A DNA stretch of 64,000 nt from Cladorhizidae sp. MBARI D1340-BT2. Its lineage: Eukaryota; Porifera; Demospongiae; Poecilosclerida; Cladorhizidae. The position numbers were made by a program, and so were the translations under genes. This document shows positions 1 through 9,291 of the stretch, piece by piece; the stretch's first letter is position 1, and each line of letters starts with the position of its first letter. The stretch covers positions 620,001-684,000 of the forward strand of contig JAQNBH010000022.1 of NCBI GenBank assembly GCA_028752905.1. The letters run 5' to 3'. The notes beneath the pieces were generated by a model that saw nothing but the letters and a program-made list of their open reading frames with translations, was not told where the DNA came from and ran no database searches.

Positions 1-10
1 GAATCATATC

Positions 11-100
11 AAGTCCATTACAGTGAAGTGTGCAGAATATTATGGATGTTTGATATCAACAGAGAGCACAGGGAGAGACCTATCTTAATAGCTATATATT
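11..100 (+). repeat. Subrepeat A1 (reference copy, unit 1)
   Basis: First A-type subrepeat, 90 bp, from AAGTCCATTACAGTG to GCTATATATT. Shared with A3 are AAGTCCATTACAGTG, TGCAGAATAT and CCTATCTTAATAGCTATA. It includes the 8-bp palindrome ATAGCTAT at 88-95. Across the array its main variable sites are GTGTGC or GTATGC, ATTATGG or ATTATAG, and the last bases ATTAAG or ATCAAG. Confidence 0.9.
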
Positions 101-196
101 AAGTTTATACAGTGAAGTGTGGAGAATCTATGAAGCTAACCTGTTTAGCATCAAGATAGAGAACACATAGAGAAACCTATCTTGTGATTCTATGTA
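101..196 (+). repeat. Subrepeat B1 (reference copy, unit 1)
   Basis: B-type subrepeat, 96 bp, starting AAGTTTATACAGTGAAGTG. It shares ACAGTGAAGTGTG and the CCTATCTT end with A1, so A and B descend from one ancestor of about 85 bp. Its last dozen bases are diverged and occupy the place where the front of A2 would be expected. Confidence 0.88.
152..184. repeat. Inverted repeat in B1, 8-bp arms, 17-nt spacer
   Basis: CAAGATAG at 152-159 and CTATCTTG at 177-184 are perfect reverse complements separated by 17 nt. The pair recurs in nearly every unit. It could fold as a hairpin or bind a dimeric protein; nothing in the sequence proves either. Confidence 0.6.
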
Positions 197-265
197 TGCA
201 GAATATACGGATGTTTGGTATCAAGAGAGAGAACAGAGAGAGGCCTACCTTTAGAGCTATATATC
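197..265 (+). repeat. Subrepeat A2, front-truncated (unit 1)
   Basis: A-type subrepeat of 69 bp. It begins directly at TGCAGAATATACGG and lacks the first 20 bp seen in A1 and A3. It contains a GA-rich near-polypurine tract at 224-243. The usual 3' part reads CCTACCTTTAGAGC; a CCTAACTT variant marks units 6, 8, 11, 13, 22, 27, 54, 56, 60, 62 and 64. Confidence 0.88.
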
Positions 266-349
266 AAGTCTATTCAGTGACGTGTGGAGAATCTATGAAG
301 CTAACATGTTTAGCTCAAGATAGAGAACACTGAGAGATACCTATCTTGC
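266..349 (+). repeat. Subrepeat B2 (reference copy, unit 1)
   Basis: B-type subrepeat of 84 bp, 165 bp downstream of B1. Unit 1 carries the GACGTG form; most units read GAAGTG. In GAAGTG units its start shares a 26-bp identical stretch with the start of B3, and this is the junction of the 173-bp deletion in the short units. Confidence 0.9.
316..348. repeat. Inverted repeat in B2, same arms and spacing as B1
   Basis: CAAGATAG at 316-323 and CTATCTTG at 341-348, again separated by 17 nt, although the spacer sequence differs from that of B1. Units 5, 21 and 25 carry CCAATCTTG and so lose one base of the right arm. Confidence 0.6.
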
Positions 350-438
350 AAGTCCATTACAGTGAAGTGTGCAGAATATATGGATGTTTGGTATCAAGAG
401 AGAGCACTTAGAGAGTCCTATCTTAATAGCTATACATC
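350..438 (+). repeat. Subrepeat A3 (reference copy, unit 1)
   Basis: Complete A-type subrepeat of 89 bp, 173 bp downstream of A2 when aligned at TGCAG. Its 3' half, GAGCACTTAGAGAGTCC, distinguishes it from A2. In ten right-domain units this half is replaced by the A2 version with no length change. Confidence 0.9.
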
Positions 439-512
439 AAGTCTATTCAGTGAAGTGTGGATAATCTACGAAGCTAACATGTTTAGCATCAAGTAAGAGT
501 ACAATTCATAAC
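439..512 (+). repeat. Subrepeat B3, interrupted by the core (unit 1)
   Basis: Starts AAGTCTATTCAGTG like B2 but reads GGATAATCTACG. Homology to B1 is clear as far as GTTTAGCATCAAG (481-493). The next bases, TAAGAGTACA, still resemble ATAGAGAACA of other B copies. The B sequence then stops at the core. The rest of a B copy reappears after the core at 872. Confidence 0.85.
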
Positions 513-522
513 TGCCCTAATT
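513..522 (+). repeat. Left inverted-repeat arm of core
   Basis: TGCCCTAATT, the exact reverse complement of the right arm at 859-868. It contains a single CCCTAA, which is not a telomere array. Confidence 0.8.
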
Positions 523-613
523 AACAAGACCAAAGTCCCAGATTTTGTCAACTGATAGAGAAGGCCCTTATCTGCAACATGTCAACAGATTATCAATAAA
601 TGTAGTGGTTTTT

Positions 614-653
614 CACTGGCAGGCCACCGCTTTGGCAACTGGAAAACGCCAGG
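614..653. other. GC-rich patch with nested small inverted repeats
   Basis: The most G+C-rich part of the unit; the 60 bases 601-660 hold about 31 G or C. CTGGC at 616-620 pairs with GCCAG at 648-652, and GCCA at 623-626 pairs with TGGC at 633-636. It is nearly invariant across units; CGCC becomes TGCC in units 32, 35 and 37. Confidence 0.5.
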
Positions 654-825
654 AAAGATCGCAAACCTTAACACTTCAAATCACCATAACTTGCTAATAC
701 TTAGAGTACTCAAAATTTTGGCAGGTACAAAAGACAGATAATTAGAAGGGCTATCCGGTGATATAAAAATTTCTTTTTTGGGTAAAGTGTAGAAAAGTTA
801 TGAGCTTTACGGCAAAATAACAAGA

Positions 826-840
826 TTTTGGGGGGGAAAA
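826..840 (+). repeat. T-G-A homopolymer tract of near-constant total length
   Basis: T4-G7-A4 in unit 1. Other units read T5-G6-A4, T5-G7-A3 or T4-G8-A3, nearly always 15 bases in total. Units 13 and 16 (G9) and 27 (TTTA-G9-AAA) have 16, and unit 35 (T3-G7-A4) has 14. These exceptions explain the off-by-one lengths of units 13, 16 and 35. Confidence 0.8.
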
Positions 841-858
841 TGAGAAACATATAGACCA

Positions 859-868
859 AATTAGGGCA
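859..868 (-). repeat. Right inverted-repeat arm of core
   Basis: AATTAGGGCA, the exact reverse complement of the left arm. Units 35 and 37 carry AATTAGAGCA here, which breaks the match by one base. Confidence 0.8.
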
Positions 869-907
869 AATATCAAGATAGAGAACACATAATGAAACCT
901 ATCATTA
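869..907 (+). repeat. Subrepeat B0 tail after the core (unit 1)
   Basis: AAT followed by ATCAAGATAGAGAACACAT, which matches the second half of B1, then a diverged end that runs into GAATCATATC of the next unit. With B3 it makes up more than one B copy: ATCAAG is present on both sides of the core. Variants are CAATATAG and, in units 3 and 19, TATAAATATAG. Confidence 0.8.
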
Positions 908-1815
908 GAATCATATCAAGTCCATTACAGTGAAGTGTGCAGAATATTATGGATGTTTGATATCAACAGAGAGCACAGGGAGAGACCTATCTTAATAGCT
1001 ATATATCAAGTTTATACAGTGAAGTGTGGAGAATCTATGAAGCTAACCTGTTTAGCATCAAGATAGAGAACACATAGAGAAACCTATCTTGTGATTCTAT
1101 GTATGCAGAATATACGGATGTTTGGTATCAAGAGAGAGAACAGAGAGAGGCCTACCTTTAGAGCTATATATCAAGTCTATTCAGTGAAGTGTGGAGAATC
1201 TATGAAGCTAACATGTTTAGCTCAAGATAGAGAACACTGAGAGATACCTATCTTGCAAGTCCATTACAGTGAAGTGTGCAGAATATATGGATGTTTGGTA
1301 TCAAGAGAGAGCACTTAGAGAGTCCTATCTTAATAGCTATACATCAAGTCTATTCAGTGAAGTGTGGATAATCTACGAAGCTAACATGTTTAGCATCAAG
1401 TAAGAGTACAATTCATAACTGCCCTAATTAACAAGACCAAAGTCCCAGATTTTGTCAACTGATAGAGAAGGCCCTTATCTGCAACATGTCAACAGATTAT
1501 CAATAAATGTAGTGGTTTTTCACTGGCAGGCCACCGCTTTGGCAACTGGAAAACGCCAGGAAAGATCGCAAACCTTAACACTTCAAATCACCATAACTTG
1601 CTAATACTTAGAGTACTCAAAATTTTGGTACGTACAAAAGACAGATAATCAGAAGAGCTATCCGATGATATAAAATTTATCTTTTTTGAGTAAAGTGTAG
1701 AAAAGTTATGAGCTTTACGGCAAAATAACAAGATTTTTGGGGGGAAAATGAGAAACATATAGACCCAATTAGGGCAAATATCAAGATAGAGAACACATAA
1801 TGAAACCTATCATTC
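908..1815 (+). repeat. Unit 2, full, Q' tail
   Basis: 908 bp. TATCAAG, GAAGTG, CCGATG in the tail (usually CCGTTG), T5-G6-A4, GACCCAATT, CATTC. It is the only Q' unit with a full B2-A3 dimer and a GACCCAATT end. Confidence 0.95.
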
Positions 1816-2550
1816 GAATCATATCAAGTCCATTACAGTGAAGTGTGCAGAATATTATGGATGTTTGATATCAACAGAGAGCACAGGGAGAGACCTATCT
1901 TAATAGCTATATATCAAGTTTATACAGTGAAGTGTGGAGAATCTATGAAGCTAACCTGTTTAGCATCAAGATAGAGAACACATAGAGAAACCTATCTTGT
2001 GATTCTATGTATGCAGAATATACGGATGTTTGGTATCAAGAGAGAGAACAGAGAGAGGCCTACCTTTAGAGCTATATATCAAGTCTATTCAGTGAAGTGT
2101 GGATAATCTACGAAGCTAACATGTTTAGCATCAAGTAAGAGTACAATTCATAACTGCCCTAATTAACAAGACCAAAGTCCCAGATTTTGTCAACTGATAG
2201 AGAAGGCCCTTATCTGCAACATGTCAACAGATTATCAATAAATGTAGTGGTTTTTCACTGGCAGGCCACCGCTTTGGCAACTGGAAAACGCCAGGAAAGA
2301 TCGCAAACCTTAACACTTCAAATCACCATAACTTGCTAATACTTAGAGTACTCAAAATTTTGGCACGTACAAAAGACAGACAATCAGAAGGGCTATCCGT
2401 TGATATAAAATTTATCTTTTTTGAGTAAAGTGTAGAAAAGTTATGAGCTTTACGGCAAAATAACAAGACTTTTGGGGGGGAAATGAGAAACATATAGACC
2501 AAATTAGGGCAAATATAAATATAGAGAACACATAATGAAACCTATCATTC
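1816..2550 (+). repeat. Unit 3, short, Q tail
   Basis: 735 bp. A2 runs straight into B3 at 2081, so B2 and A3 are absent. The tail has GACAGACAATCAG, CAAGACTTTTG and TATAAATATAG, a combination shared only with unit 19. Confidence 0.95.
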
Positions 2551-3458
2551 GAATCATATCAAGTCCATTACAGTGAAGTGTGCAGAATATTATGGATGTT
2601 TGATATCAACAGAGAGCACAGGGAGAGACCTATCTTAATAGCTATATATTAAGTTTATACAGTGAAGTGTGGAGAATCTATGAAGCTAACCTGTTTAGCA
2701 TCAAGATAGAGAACACATAGAGAAACCTATCTTGTGATTCTATGTATGCAGAATATACGGATGTTTGGTATCAAGAGAGAGAACAGAGAGAGGCCTACCT
2801 TTAGAGCTATATATCAAGTCTATTCAGTGACGTGTGGAGAATCTATGAAGCTAACATGTTTAGCTCAAGATAGAGAACACTGAGAGATACCTATCTTGCA
2901 AGTCCATTACAGTGAAGTGTGCAGAATATATGGATGTTTGGTATCAAGAGAGAGCACTTAGAGAGTCCTATCTTAATAGCTATACATCAAGTCTATTCAG
3001 TGAAGTGTGGATAATCTACGAAGCTAACATGTTTAGCATCAAGTAAGAGTACAATTCATAACTGCCCTAATTAACAAGACCAAAGTCCCAGATTTTGTCA
3101 ACTGATAGAGAAGGCCCTTATCTGCAACATGTCAACAGATTATCAATAAATGTAGTGGTTTTTCACTGGCAGGCCACCGCTTTGGCAACTGGAAAACGCC
3201 AGGAAAGATCGCAAACCTTAACACTTCAAATCACCATAACTTGCTAATACTTAGAGTACTCAAAATTTTGGCAGGTACAAAAGACAGATAATCAGAAGAG
3301 CTATCCGTTGATATAAAATTTATCTTTTTTGAGTAAAGTGTAGAAAAGTTATGAGCTTTACGGCAAAATAACAAGATTTTGGGGGGGAAAATGAGAAACA
3401 TATAGACCAAATTAGGGCAAATATCAAGATAGAGAACACATAATGAAACCTATCATTA
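2551..3458 (+). repeat. Unit 4, full, P-to-Q' chimeric tail
   Basis: 908 bp. TATTAAG and GACGTG as in unit 1, but the tail begins GCAGGTAC (P) and continues AATCAGAAGAG...CCGTTG (Q'), which implies an exchange within about 20 bp inside the core. Ends CATTA. Confidence 0.93.
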
Positions 3459-4366
3459 GAATCATATCAAGTCCATTACAGTGAAGTGTGCAGAATATTA
3501 TGGATGTTTGATATCAACAGAGAGCACAGGGAGAGACCTATCTTAATAGCTATATATCAAGTTTATACAGTGAAGTGTGGAGAATCTATGAAGCTAACCT
3601 GTTTAGCATCAAGATAGAGAACACATAGAGAAACCTATCTTGTGATTCTATGTATGAAGAATATACGGATGTTTGGTATCAAGAGAGAGAACAGAGAGAG
3701 GCCTACCTTTAGAGCTATATATCAAGTCTATTCAGTAAAGTGTGGAGAATCTATGAAGCTAACATGTTTAGCTCAAGATAGAGAACACTGAGAGATACCA
3801 ATCTTGCAAGTCCATTACAGTGAAGTGTGCAGAATATATGGATGTTTGGTATCAAGAGAGAGCACTTAGAGAGTCCTATCTTAATAGCTATACATCAAGT
3901 CTATTCAGTGAAGTGTGGATAATCTACGAAGCTAACATGTTTAGCATCAAGTAAGAGTACAATTCATAACTGCCCTAATTAACAAGACCAAAGTCCCAGA
4001 TTTTGTCAACTGATAGAGAAGGCCCTTATCTGCAACATGTCAACAGATTATCAATAAATGTAGTGGTTTTTCACTGGCAGGCCACCGCTTTGGCAACTGG
4101 AAAACGCCAGGAAAGATCGCAAACCTTAACACTTCAAATCACCATAACTTGCTAATACTTAGAGTACTCAAAATTTTGGTACGTACAAAAGACAGATAAT
4201 CAGAAGAGCTATCCGTTGATATAAAATTTATCTTTTTTGAGTAAAGTGTAGAAAAGTTATGAGCTTTACGGCAAAATAACAAGATTTTTGGGGGGAAAAT
4301 GAGAAACATATAGACCAAATTAGGGCAAATATCAAGATAGAGAACACATAATGAAACCTATCATTA
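3459..4366 (+). repeat. Unit 5, full, Q' tail
   Basis: 908 bp. Private changes TGTATGAAGAAT at the start of A2 and CAGTAAAGTG in B2; CCAATCTTG as in units 21 and 25. Ends CATTA, unusual for a Q' tail. Confidence 0.94.
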
Positions 4367-5273
4367 GAATCATATCAAGTCCATTACAGTGAAGTGTGCA
4401 GAATATTATGGATGTTTGATATCAACAGAGAGCACAGGGAGAGACCTATCTTAATAGCTATATATCAAGTTTATACAGTGAAGTGTGGAGAATCTATGAA
4501 GCTAACCTGTTTAGCATCAAGATAGAGAACACATAGAGAAACCTATCTTGTGATTCTATGTATGCAGAATATACGGATGTTTGGTATCAAGAGAGAGAAC
4601 AGAGAGAGGCCTAACTTTAGAGCTATATATCAAGTCTATTCAGTGAAGTGTGGAGAATCTATGAAGCTAACATGTTTAGCTCAAGATAGAGAACACTGAG
4701 AGATACCTATCTTGCAAGTCCATTATAGTGAAGTGTGCAGAATATATGGATGTTTGGTATCAAGAGAGAGCACTTAGAGAGTCCTATCTTAATAGCTATA
4801 CATCAAGTCTATTCAGTGAAGTGTGGATAATCTACGAAGCTAACATGTTTAGCATCAAGTAAGAGTACAATTCATAACTGCCCTAATTAACAAGACCAAA
4901 GTCCCAGATTTTGTCAACTGATAGAGAAGGCCCTTATCTGCAACATGTCAACAGATTATCAATAAATGTAGTGGTTTTTCACTGGCAGGCCACCGCTTTG
5001 GCAACTGGAAAACGCCAGGAAAGATCGCAAACCTTAACACTTCAAATCACCATAACTTGCTAATACTTAGAGTACTCAAAATTTTGGCAGGTACAAAAGA
5101 CAGATAATTAGAAGGGCTATCCGGTGATATAAAAATTTCTTTTTTGGGTAAAGTGTAGAAAAGTTATGAGCTTTACGGCAAAATAACAAGATTTTGGGGG
5201 GGAAAATGAGAAACATATAGACCCAATTAGGGCAAATATCAAGATAGAGAACACATAATGAAACCTATCATTC
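4367..5273 (+). repeat. Unit 6, full, P tail
   Basis: 907 bp. CCTAACTT and CATTATAG as in units 8, 13, 22 and 27, but with a P rather than S tail; GACCCAATT. First of the full-plus-short pairs. Confidence 0.94.
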
Positions 5274-6008
5274 GAATCATATCAAGTCCATTACAGTGAA
5301 GTATGCAGAATATTATGGATGTTTGATATCAACAGAGAGCACAGGGAGAGACCTATCTTAATAGCTATATATCAAGTTTATACAGTGAAGTGTGGAGAAT
5401 CTATGAAGCTAACCTGTTTAGCATCAAGATAGAGAACACATAGAGAAACCTATCTTGTGATTCAATGTATGCAGAATATACGGATGTTTGGTATCAAGAG
5501 AGAGAACAGAGAGAGGCCTACCTTTAGAGCTATATATCAAGTCTATTCAGTGAAGTGTGGATAATCTACGAAGCTAACATGTTTAGCATCAAGTAAGAGT
5601 ACAATTCATAACTGCCCTAATTAACAAGACCAAAGTCCCAGATTTTGTCAACTGATAGAGAAGGCCCTTATCTGCAACATGTCAACAGATTATCAATAAA
5701 TGTAGTGGTTTTTCACTGGCAGGCCACCGCTTTGGCAACTGGAAAACGCCAGGAAAGATCGCAAACCTTAACACTTCAAATCACCATAACTTGCTAATAC
5801 TTAGAGTACTCAAAATTTTGGTACATACAAAAGACAGATAATCAGAAGAGCTATCCGTTGATATAAAATTTATCTTTTTTGAGTAAAGTGTAGAAAAGTT
5901 ATGAGCTTTACGGCAAAATAACAAGATTTTGGGGGGGAAAATGAGAAACATATAGACCCAATTAGGGCAAATATCAAGATAGAGAACACATAATGAAACC
6001 TATCATTC
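5274..6008 (+). repeat. Unit 7, short, Q' tail
   Basis: 735 bp. GTATGC, private TTCAATGTATG in B1 and GTACATAC in the tail; A2 joins B3 at 5539; GACCCAATT. Confidence 0.94.
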
Positions 6009-6915
6009 GAATCATATCAAGTCCATTACAGTGAAGTGTGCAGAATATTATGGATGTTTGATATCAACAGAGAGCACAGGGAGAGACCTATCTTAATAGC
6101 TATATATCAAGTTTATACAGTGAAGTGTGGAGAATCTATGAAGCTAACCTGTTTAGCATCAAGATAGAGAACACATAGAGAAACCTATCTTGTGATTCTA
6201 TGTATGCAGAATATACGGATGTTTGGTATCAAGAGAGAGAACAGAGAGAGGCCTAACTTTAGAGCTATATATCAAGTCTATTCAGTGAAGTGTGGAGAAT
6301 CTATGAAGCTAACATGTTTAGCTCAAGATAGAGAACACTGAGAGATACCTATCTTGCAAGTCCATTATAGTGAAGTGTGCAGAATATATGGATGTTTGGT
6401 ATCAAGAGAGAGCACTTAGAGAGTCCTATCTTAATAGCTATACATCAAGTCTATTCAGTGAAGTGTGGATAATCTACGAAGCTAACATGTTTAGCATCAA
6501 GTAAGAGTACAATTCATAACTGCCCTAATTAACAAGACCAAAGTCCCAGATTTTGTCAACTGATAGAGAAGGCCCTTATCTGCAACATGTCAACAGATTA
6601 TCAATAAATGTAGTGGTTTTTCACTGGCAGGCCACCGCTTTGGCAACTGGAAAACGCCAGGAAAGATCGCAAACCTTAACACTTCAAATCACCATAACTT
6701 GCTAATACTTAGAGTACTCAAAATTTTGGCACGTACAAAAGACAGATAATTAGAAGGGCTATCCGGTGATATAAAAATTTCTTTTTTGGGTAAAGTGTAG
6801 AAAAGTTATGAGCTTTACGGCAAAATAACAAGATTTTTGGGGGGGAAATGAGAAACATATAGACCCAATTAGGGCAAATATCAAGATAGAGAACACATAA
6901 TGAAACCTATCATTC
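6009..6915 (+). repeat. Unit 8, full, S tail
   Basis: 907 bp. CCTAACTT, CATTATAG, T5-G7-A3, GACCCAATT. Pairs with short unit 9. Confidence 0.94.
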
Positions 6916-7649
6916 GAATCATATCAAGTCCATTACAGTGAAGTGTGCAGAATATTATGGATGTTTGATATCAACAGAGAGCACAGGGAGAGACCTATCT
7001 TAATAGCTATATATCAAGTTTATACAGTGAAGTGTGGAGAATCTATGAAGCTAACCTGTTTAGCATCAAGATAGAGAACACATAGAGAAACCTATCTTGT
7101 GATTCTATGTATGCAGAATATACGGATGTTTGGTATCAAGAGAGAGAACAGAGAGAGGCCTACCTTTAGAGCTATATATCAAGTCTATTCAGTGAAGTGT
7201 GGATAATCTACGAAGCTAACATGTTTAGCATCAAGTAAGAGTACAATTCATAACTGCCCTAATTAACAAGACCAAAGTCCCAGATTTTGTCAACTGATAG
7301 AGAAGGCCCTTATCTGCAACATGTCAACAGATTATCAATAAATGTAGTGGTTTTTCACTGGCAGGCCACCGCTTTGGCAACTGGAAAACGCCAGGAAAGA
7401 TCGCAAACCTTAACACTTCAAATCACCATAACTTGCTAATACTTAGAGTACTCAAAATTTTGGCACGTACAAAAGACAGATAATTAGAAGGGCTATCCGG
7501 TGATATAAAAATTTCTTTTTTGGGTAAAGTGTAGAAAAGTTATGAGCTTTACGGCAAAATAACAAGATTTTTGGGGGGGAAATGAGAAACATATAGACCC
7601 AATTAGGGCAAATATCAAGATAGAGAACACATAATGAAACCTATCATTC
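6916..7649 (+). repeat. Unit 9, short, S tail
   Basis: 734 bp, the only short unit with an S tail, which is one base shorter than Q. A2 joins B3 at 7181; GACCCAATT. Its tail equals that of unit 8, suggesting local copying. Confidence 0.94.
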
Positions 7650-8384
7650 GAATCATATCAAGTCCATTACAGTGAAGTGTGCAGAATATTATGGATGTTT
7701 GATATCAACAGAGAGCACAGGGAGAGACCTATCTTAATAGCTATATATCAAGTTTATACAGTGAAGTGTGGAGAATCTATGAAGCTAACCTGTTTAGCAT
7801 CAAGATAGAGAACACATAGAGAAACCTATCTTGTGATTCTATGTATGCAGAATATACGGATGTTTGGTATCAAGAGAGAGAACAGAGAGAGGCCTACCTT
7901 TAGAGCTATATATCAAGTCTATTCAGTGAAGTGTGGATAATCTACGAAGCTAACATGTTTAGCATCAAGTAAGAGTACAATTCATAACTGCCCTAATTAA
8001 CAAGACCAAAGTCCCAGATTTTGTCAACTGATAGAGAAGGCCCTTATCTGCAACATGTCAACAGATTATCAATAAATGTAGTGGTTTTTCACTGGCAGGC
8101 CACCGCTTTGGCAACTGGAAAACGCCAGGAAAGATCGCAAACCTTAACAATTCAAATCACCATAACTTGCTAATACTTAGAGTACTCAAAATTTTGGCAC
8201 GTACAAAAGACAGATAATCAGAAGGGCTATCCGTTGATATAAAATTTATCTTTTTTGAGTAAAGTGTAGAAAAGTTATGAGCTTTACGGCAAAATAACAA
8301 GATTTTTGGGGGGGAAATGAGAAACATATAGACCCAATTAGGGCAAATATCAATATAGAGAACACATAATGAAACCTATCATTC
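7650..8384 (+). repeat. Unit 10, short, Q tail
   Basis: 735 bp, directly after another short unit. Private AACAATTCAAAT; GACCCAATT combined with CAATATAG, a combination seen only here. Confidence 0.94.
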
Positions 8385-9291
8385 GAATCATATCAAGTCC
8401 ATTACAGTGAAGTGTGCAGAATATTATGGATGTTTGATATCAACAGAGAGCACAGGGAGAGACCTATCTTAATAGCTATATATCAAGTTTATACAGTGAA
8501 GTGTGGAGAATCTATGAAGCTAACCTGTTTAGCATCAAGATAGAGAACACATAGAGAAACCTATCTTGTGATTCTATGTATGCAGAATATACGGATGTTT
8601 GGTATCAAGAGAGAGAACAGAGAGAGGCCTAACTTTAGAGCTATATATCAAGTCTATTCAGTGAAGTGTGGAGAATCTATGAAGCTAACATGTTTAGCTC
8701 AAGATAGAGAACACTGAGAGATACCTATCTTGCAAGTCCATTACAGTGAAGTGTGCAGAATATATGGATGTTTGGTATCAAGAGAGAGCACTTAGAGAGT
8801 CCTATCTTAATAGCTATACATCAAGTCTATTCAGTGAAGTGTGGATAATCTACGAAGCTAACATGTTTAGCATCAAGTAAGAGTACAATTCATAACTGCC
8901 CTAATTAACAAGACCAAAGTCCCAGATTTTGTCAACTGATAGAGAAGGCCCTTATCTGCAACATGTCAACAGATTATCAATAAATGTAGTGGTTTTTCAC
9001 TGGCAGGCCACCGCTTTGGCAACTGGAAAACGCCAGGAAAGATCGCAAACCTTAACACTTCAAATCACCATAACTTGCTAATACTTAGAGTACTCAAAAT
9101 TTTGGCACGTACAAAAGACAGATAATTAGAAGGGCTATCCGGTGATATAAAAATTTCTTTTTTGGGTAAAGTGTAGAAAAGTTATGAGCTTTACGGCAAA
9201 ATAACAAGATTTTGGGGGGGGAAATGAGAAACATATAGACCCAATTAGGGCAAATATCAAGATAGAGAACACATAATGAAACCTATCATTC
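8385..9291 (+). repeat. Unit 11, full, S tail
   Basis: 907 bp. CCTAACTT but normal CATTACAG in A3; T4-G8-A3, GACCCAATT. Confidence 0.94.

Larger units (their letters stand above)
513..868 (+). mobile_element. Core: possible LTR-like or MITE-like insertion, 356 bp
   Basis: This segment is unrelated to the A and B subrepeats. It begins TGCCCTAATT and ends AATTAGGGCA, a perfect 10-bp terminal inverted repeat with TG...CA ends, as in LTRs. Inside are an AATAAA at 595-600, a GC-rich patch at 614-653, a TATAAAAA at 762-769 and a T4-G7-A4 tract. B-repeat sequence flanks it on both sides and both flanks contain ATCAAG. No open reading frame, primer-binding site or polypurine tract of a full retroelement is present. 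The order AATAAA before TATA is not that of a functional LTR on this strand. A solo LTR, a MITE or an unrelated spacer are all possible. The core recurs in every unit, including the deleted ones. Confidence 0.45.
1..907 (+). repeat. Unit 1, full, P tail (reference unit)
   Basis: 907 bp. GTGTGC, TATTAAG, GACGTG; core ends GACCAAATT, B0 CAAGATAG, last bases CATTA. It has the same front as units 4 and 51. Used as the coordinate reference for the subrepeat map. Confidence 0.95.

Noticed and set aside
192..254. A 20-codon open frame across A2 (ATG at 192, TAG at 252), repeated in most units
   Set aside because: Too short, no ribosome-binding or promoter context, and A2 is freely replaced or recombined. 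It is a by-product of a GA-rich repeat with few stops.
11..512. Primate alpha satellite, suggested by the ~171-bp dimer length
   Set aside because: The dimer is built from two 85-bp halves and does not look like alphoid sequence; I also saw no CENP-B box-like motif. The length match is probably coincidental or nucleosome-related.
595..769. AATAAA at 595-600 and TATAAAAA at 762-769 as polyadenylation signal and promoter
   Set aside because: Both are common in AT-rich DNA and are in the wrong order for a functional LTR on this strand; units 15 and 18 have lost the TATA form.
513..868. Telomere-like CCCTAA and TTAGGG in the arms of the core
   Set aside because: Each occurs once per unit as part of an inverted repeat; there is no tandem telomere motif.
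513..868. Complete retrotransposon in each unit
   Set aside because: No coding region, primer-binding site or second LTR exists; at most the core is a solo terminal repeat or a small non-autonomous element.
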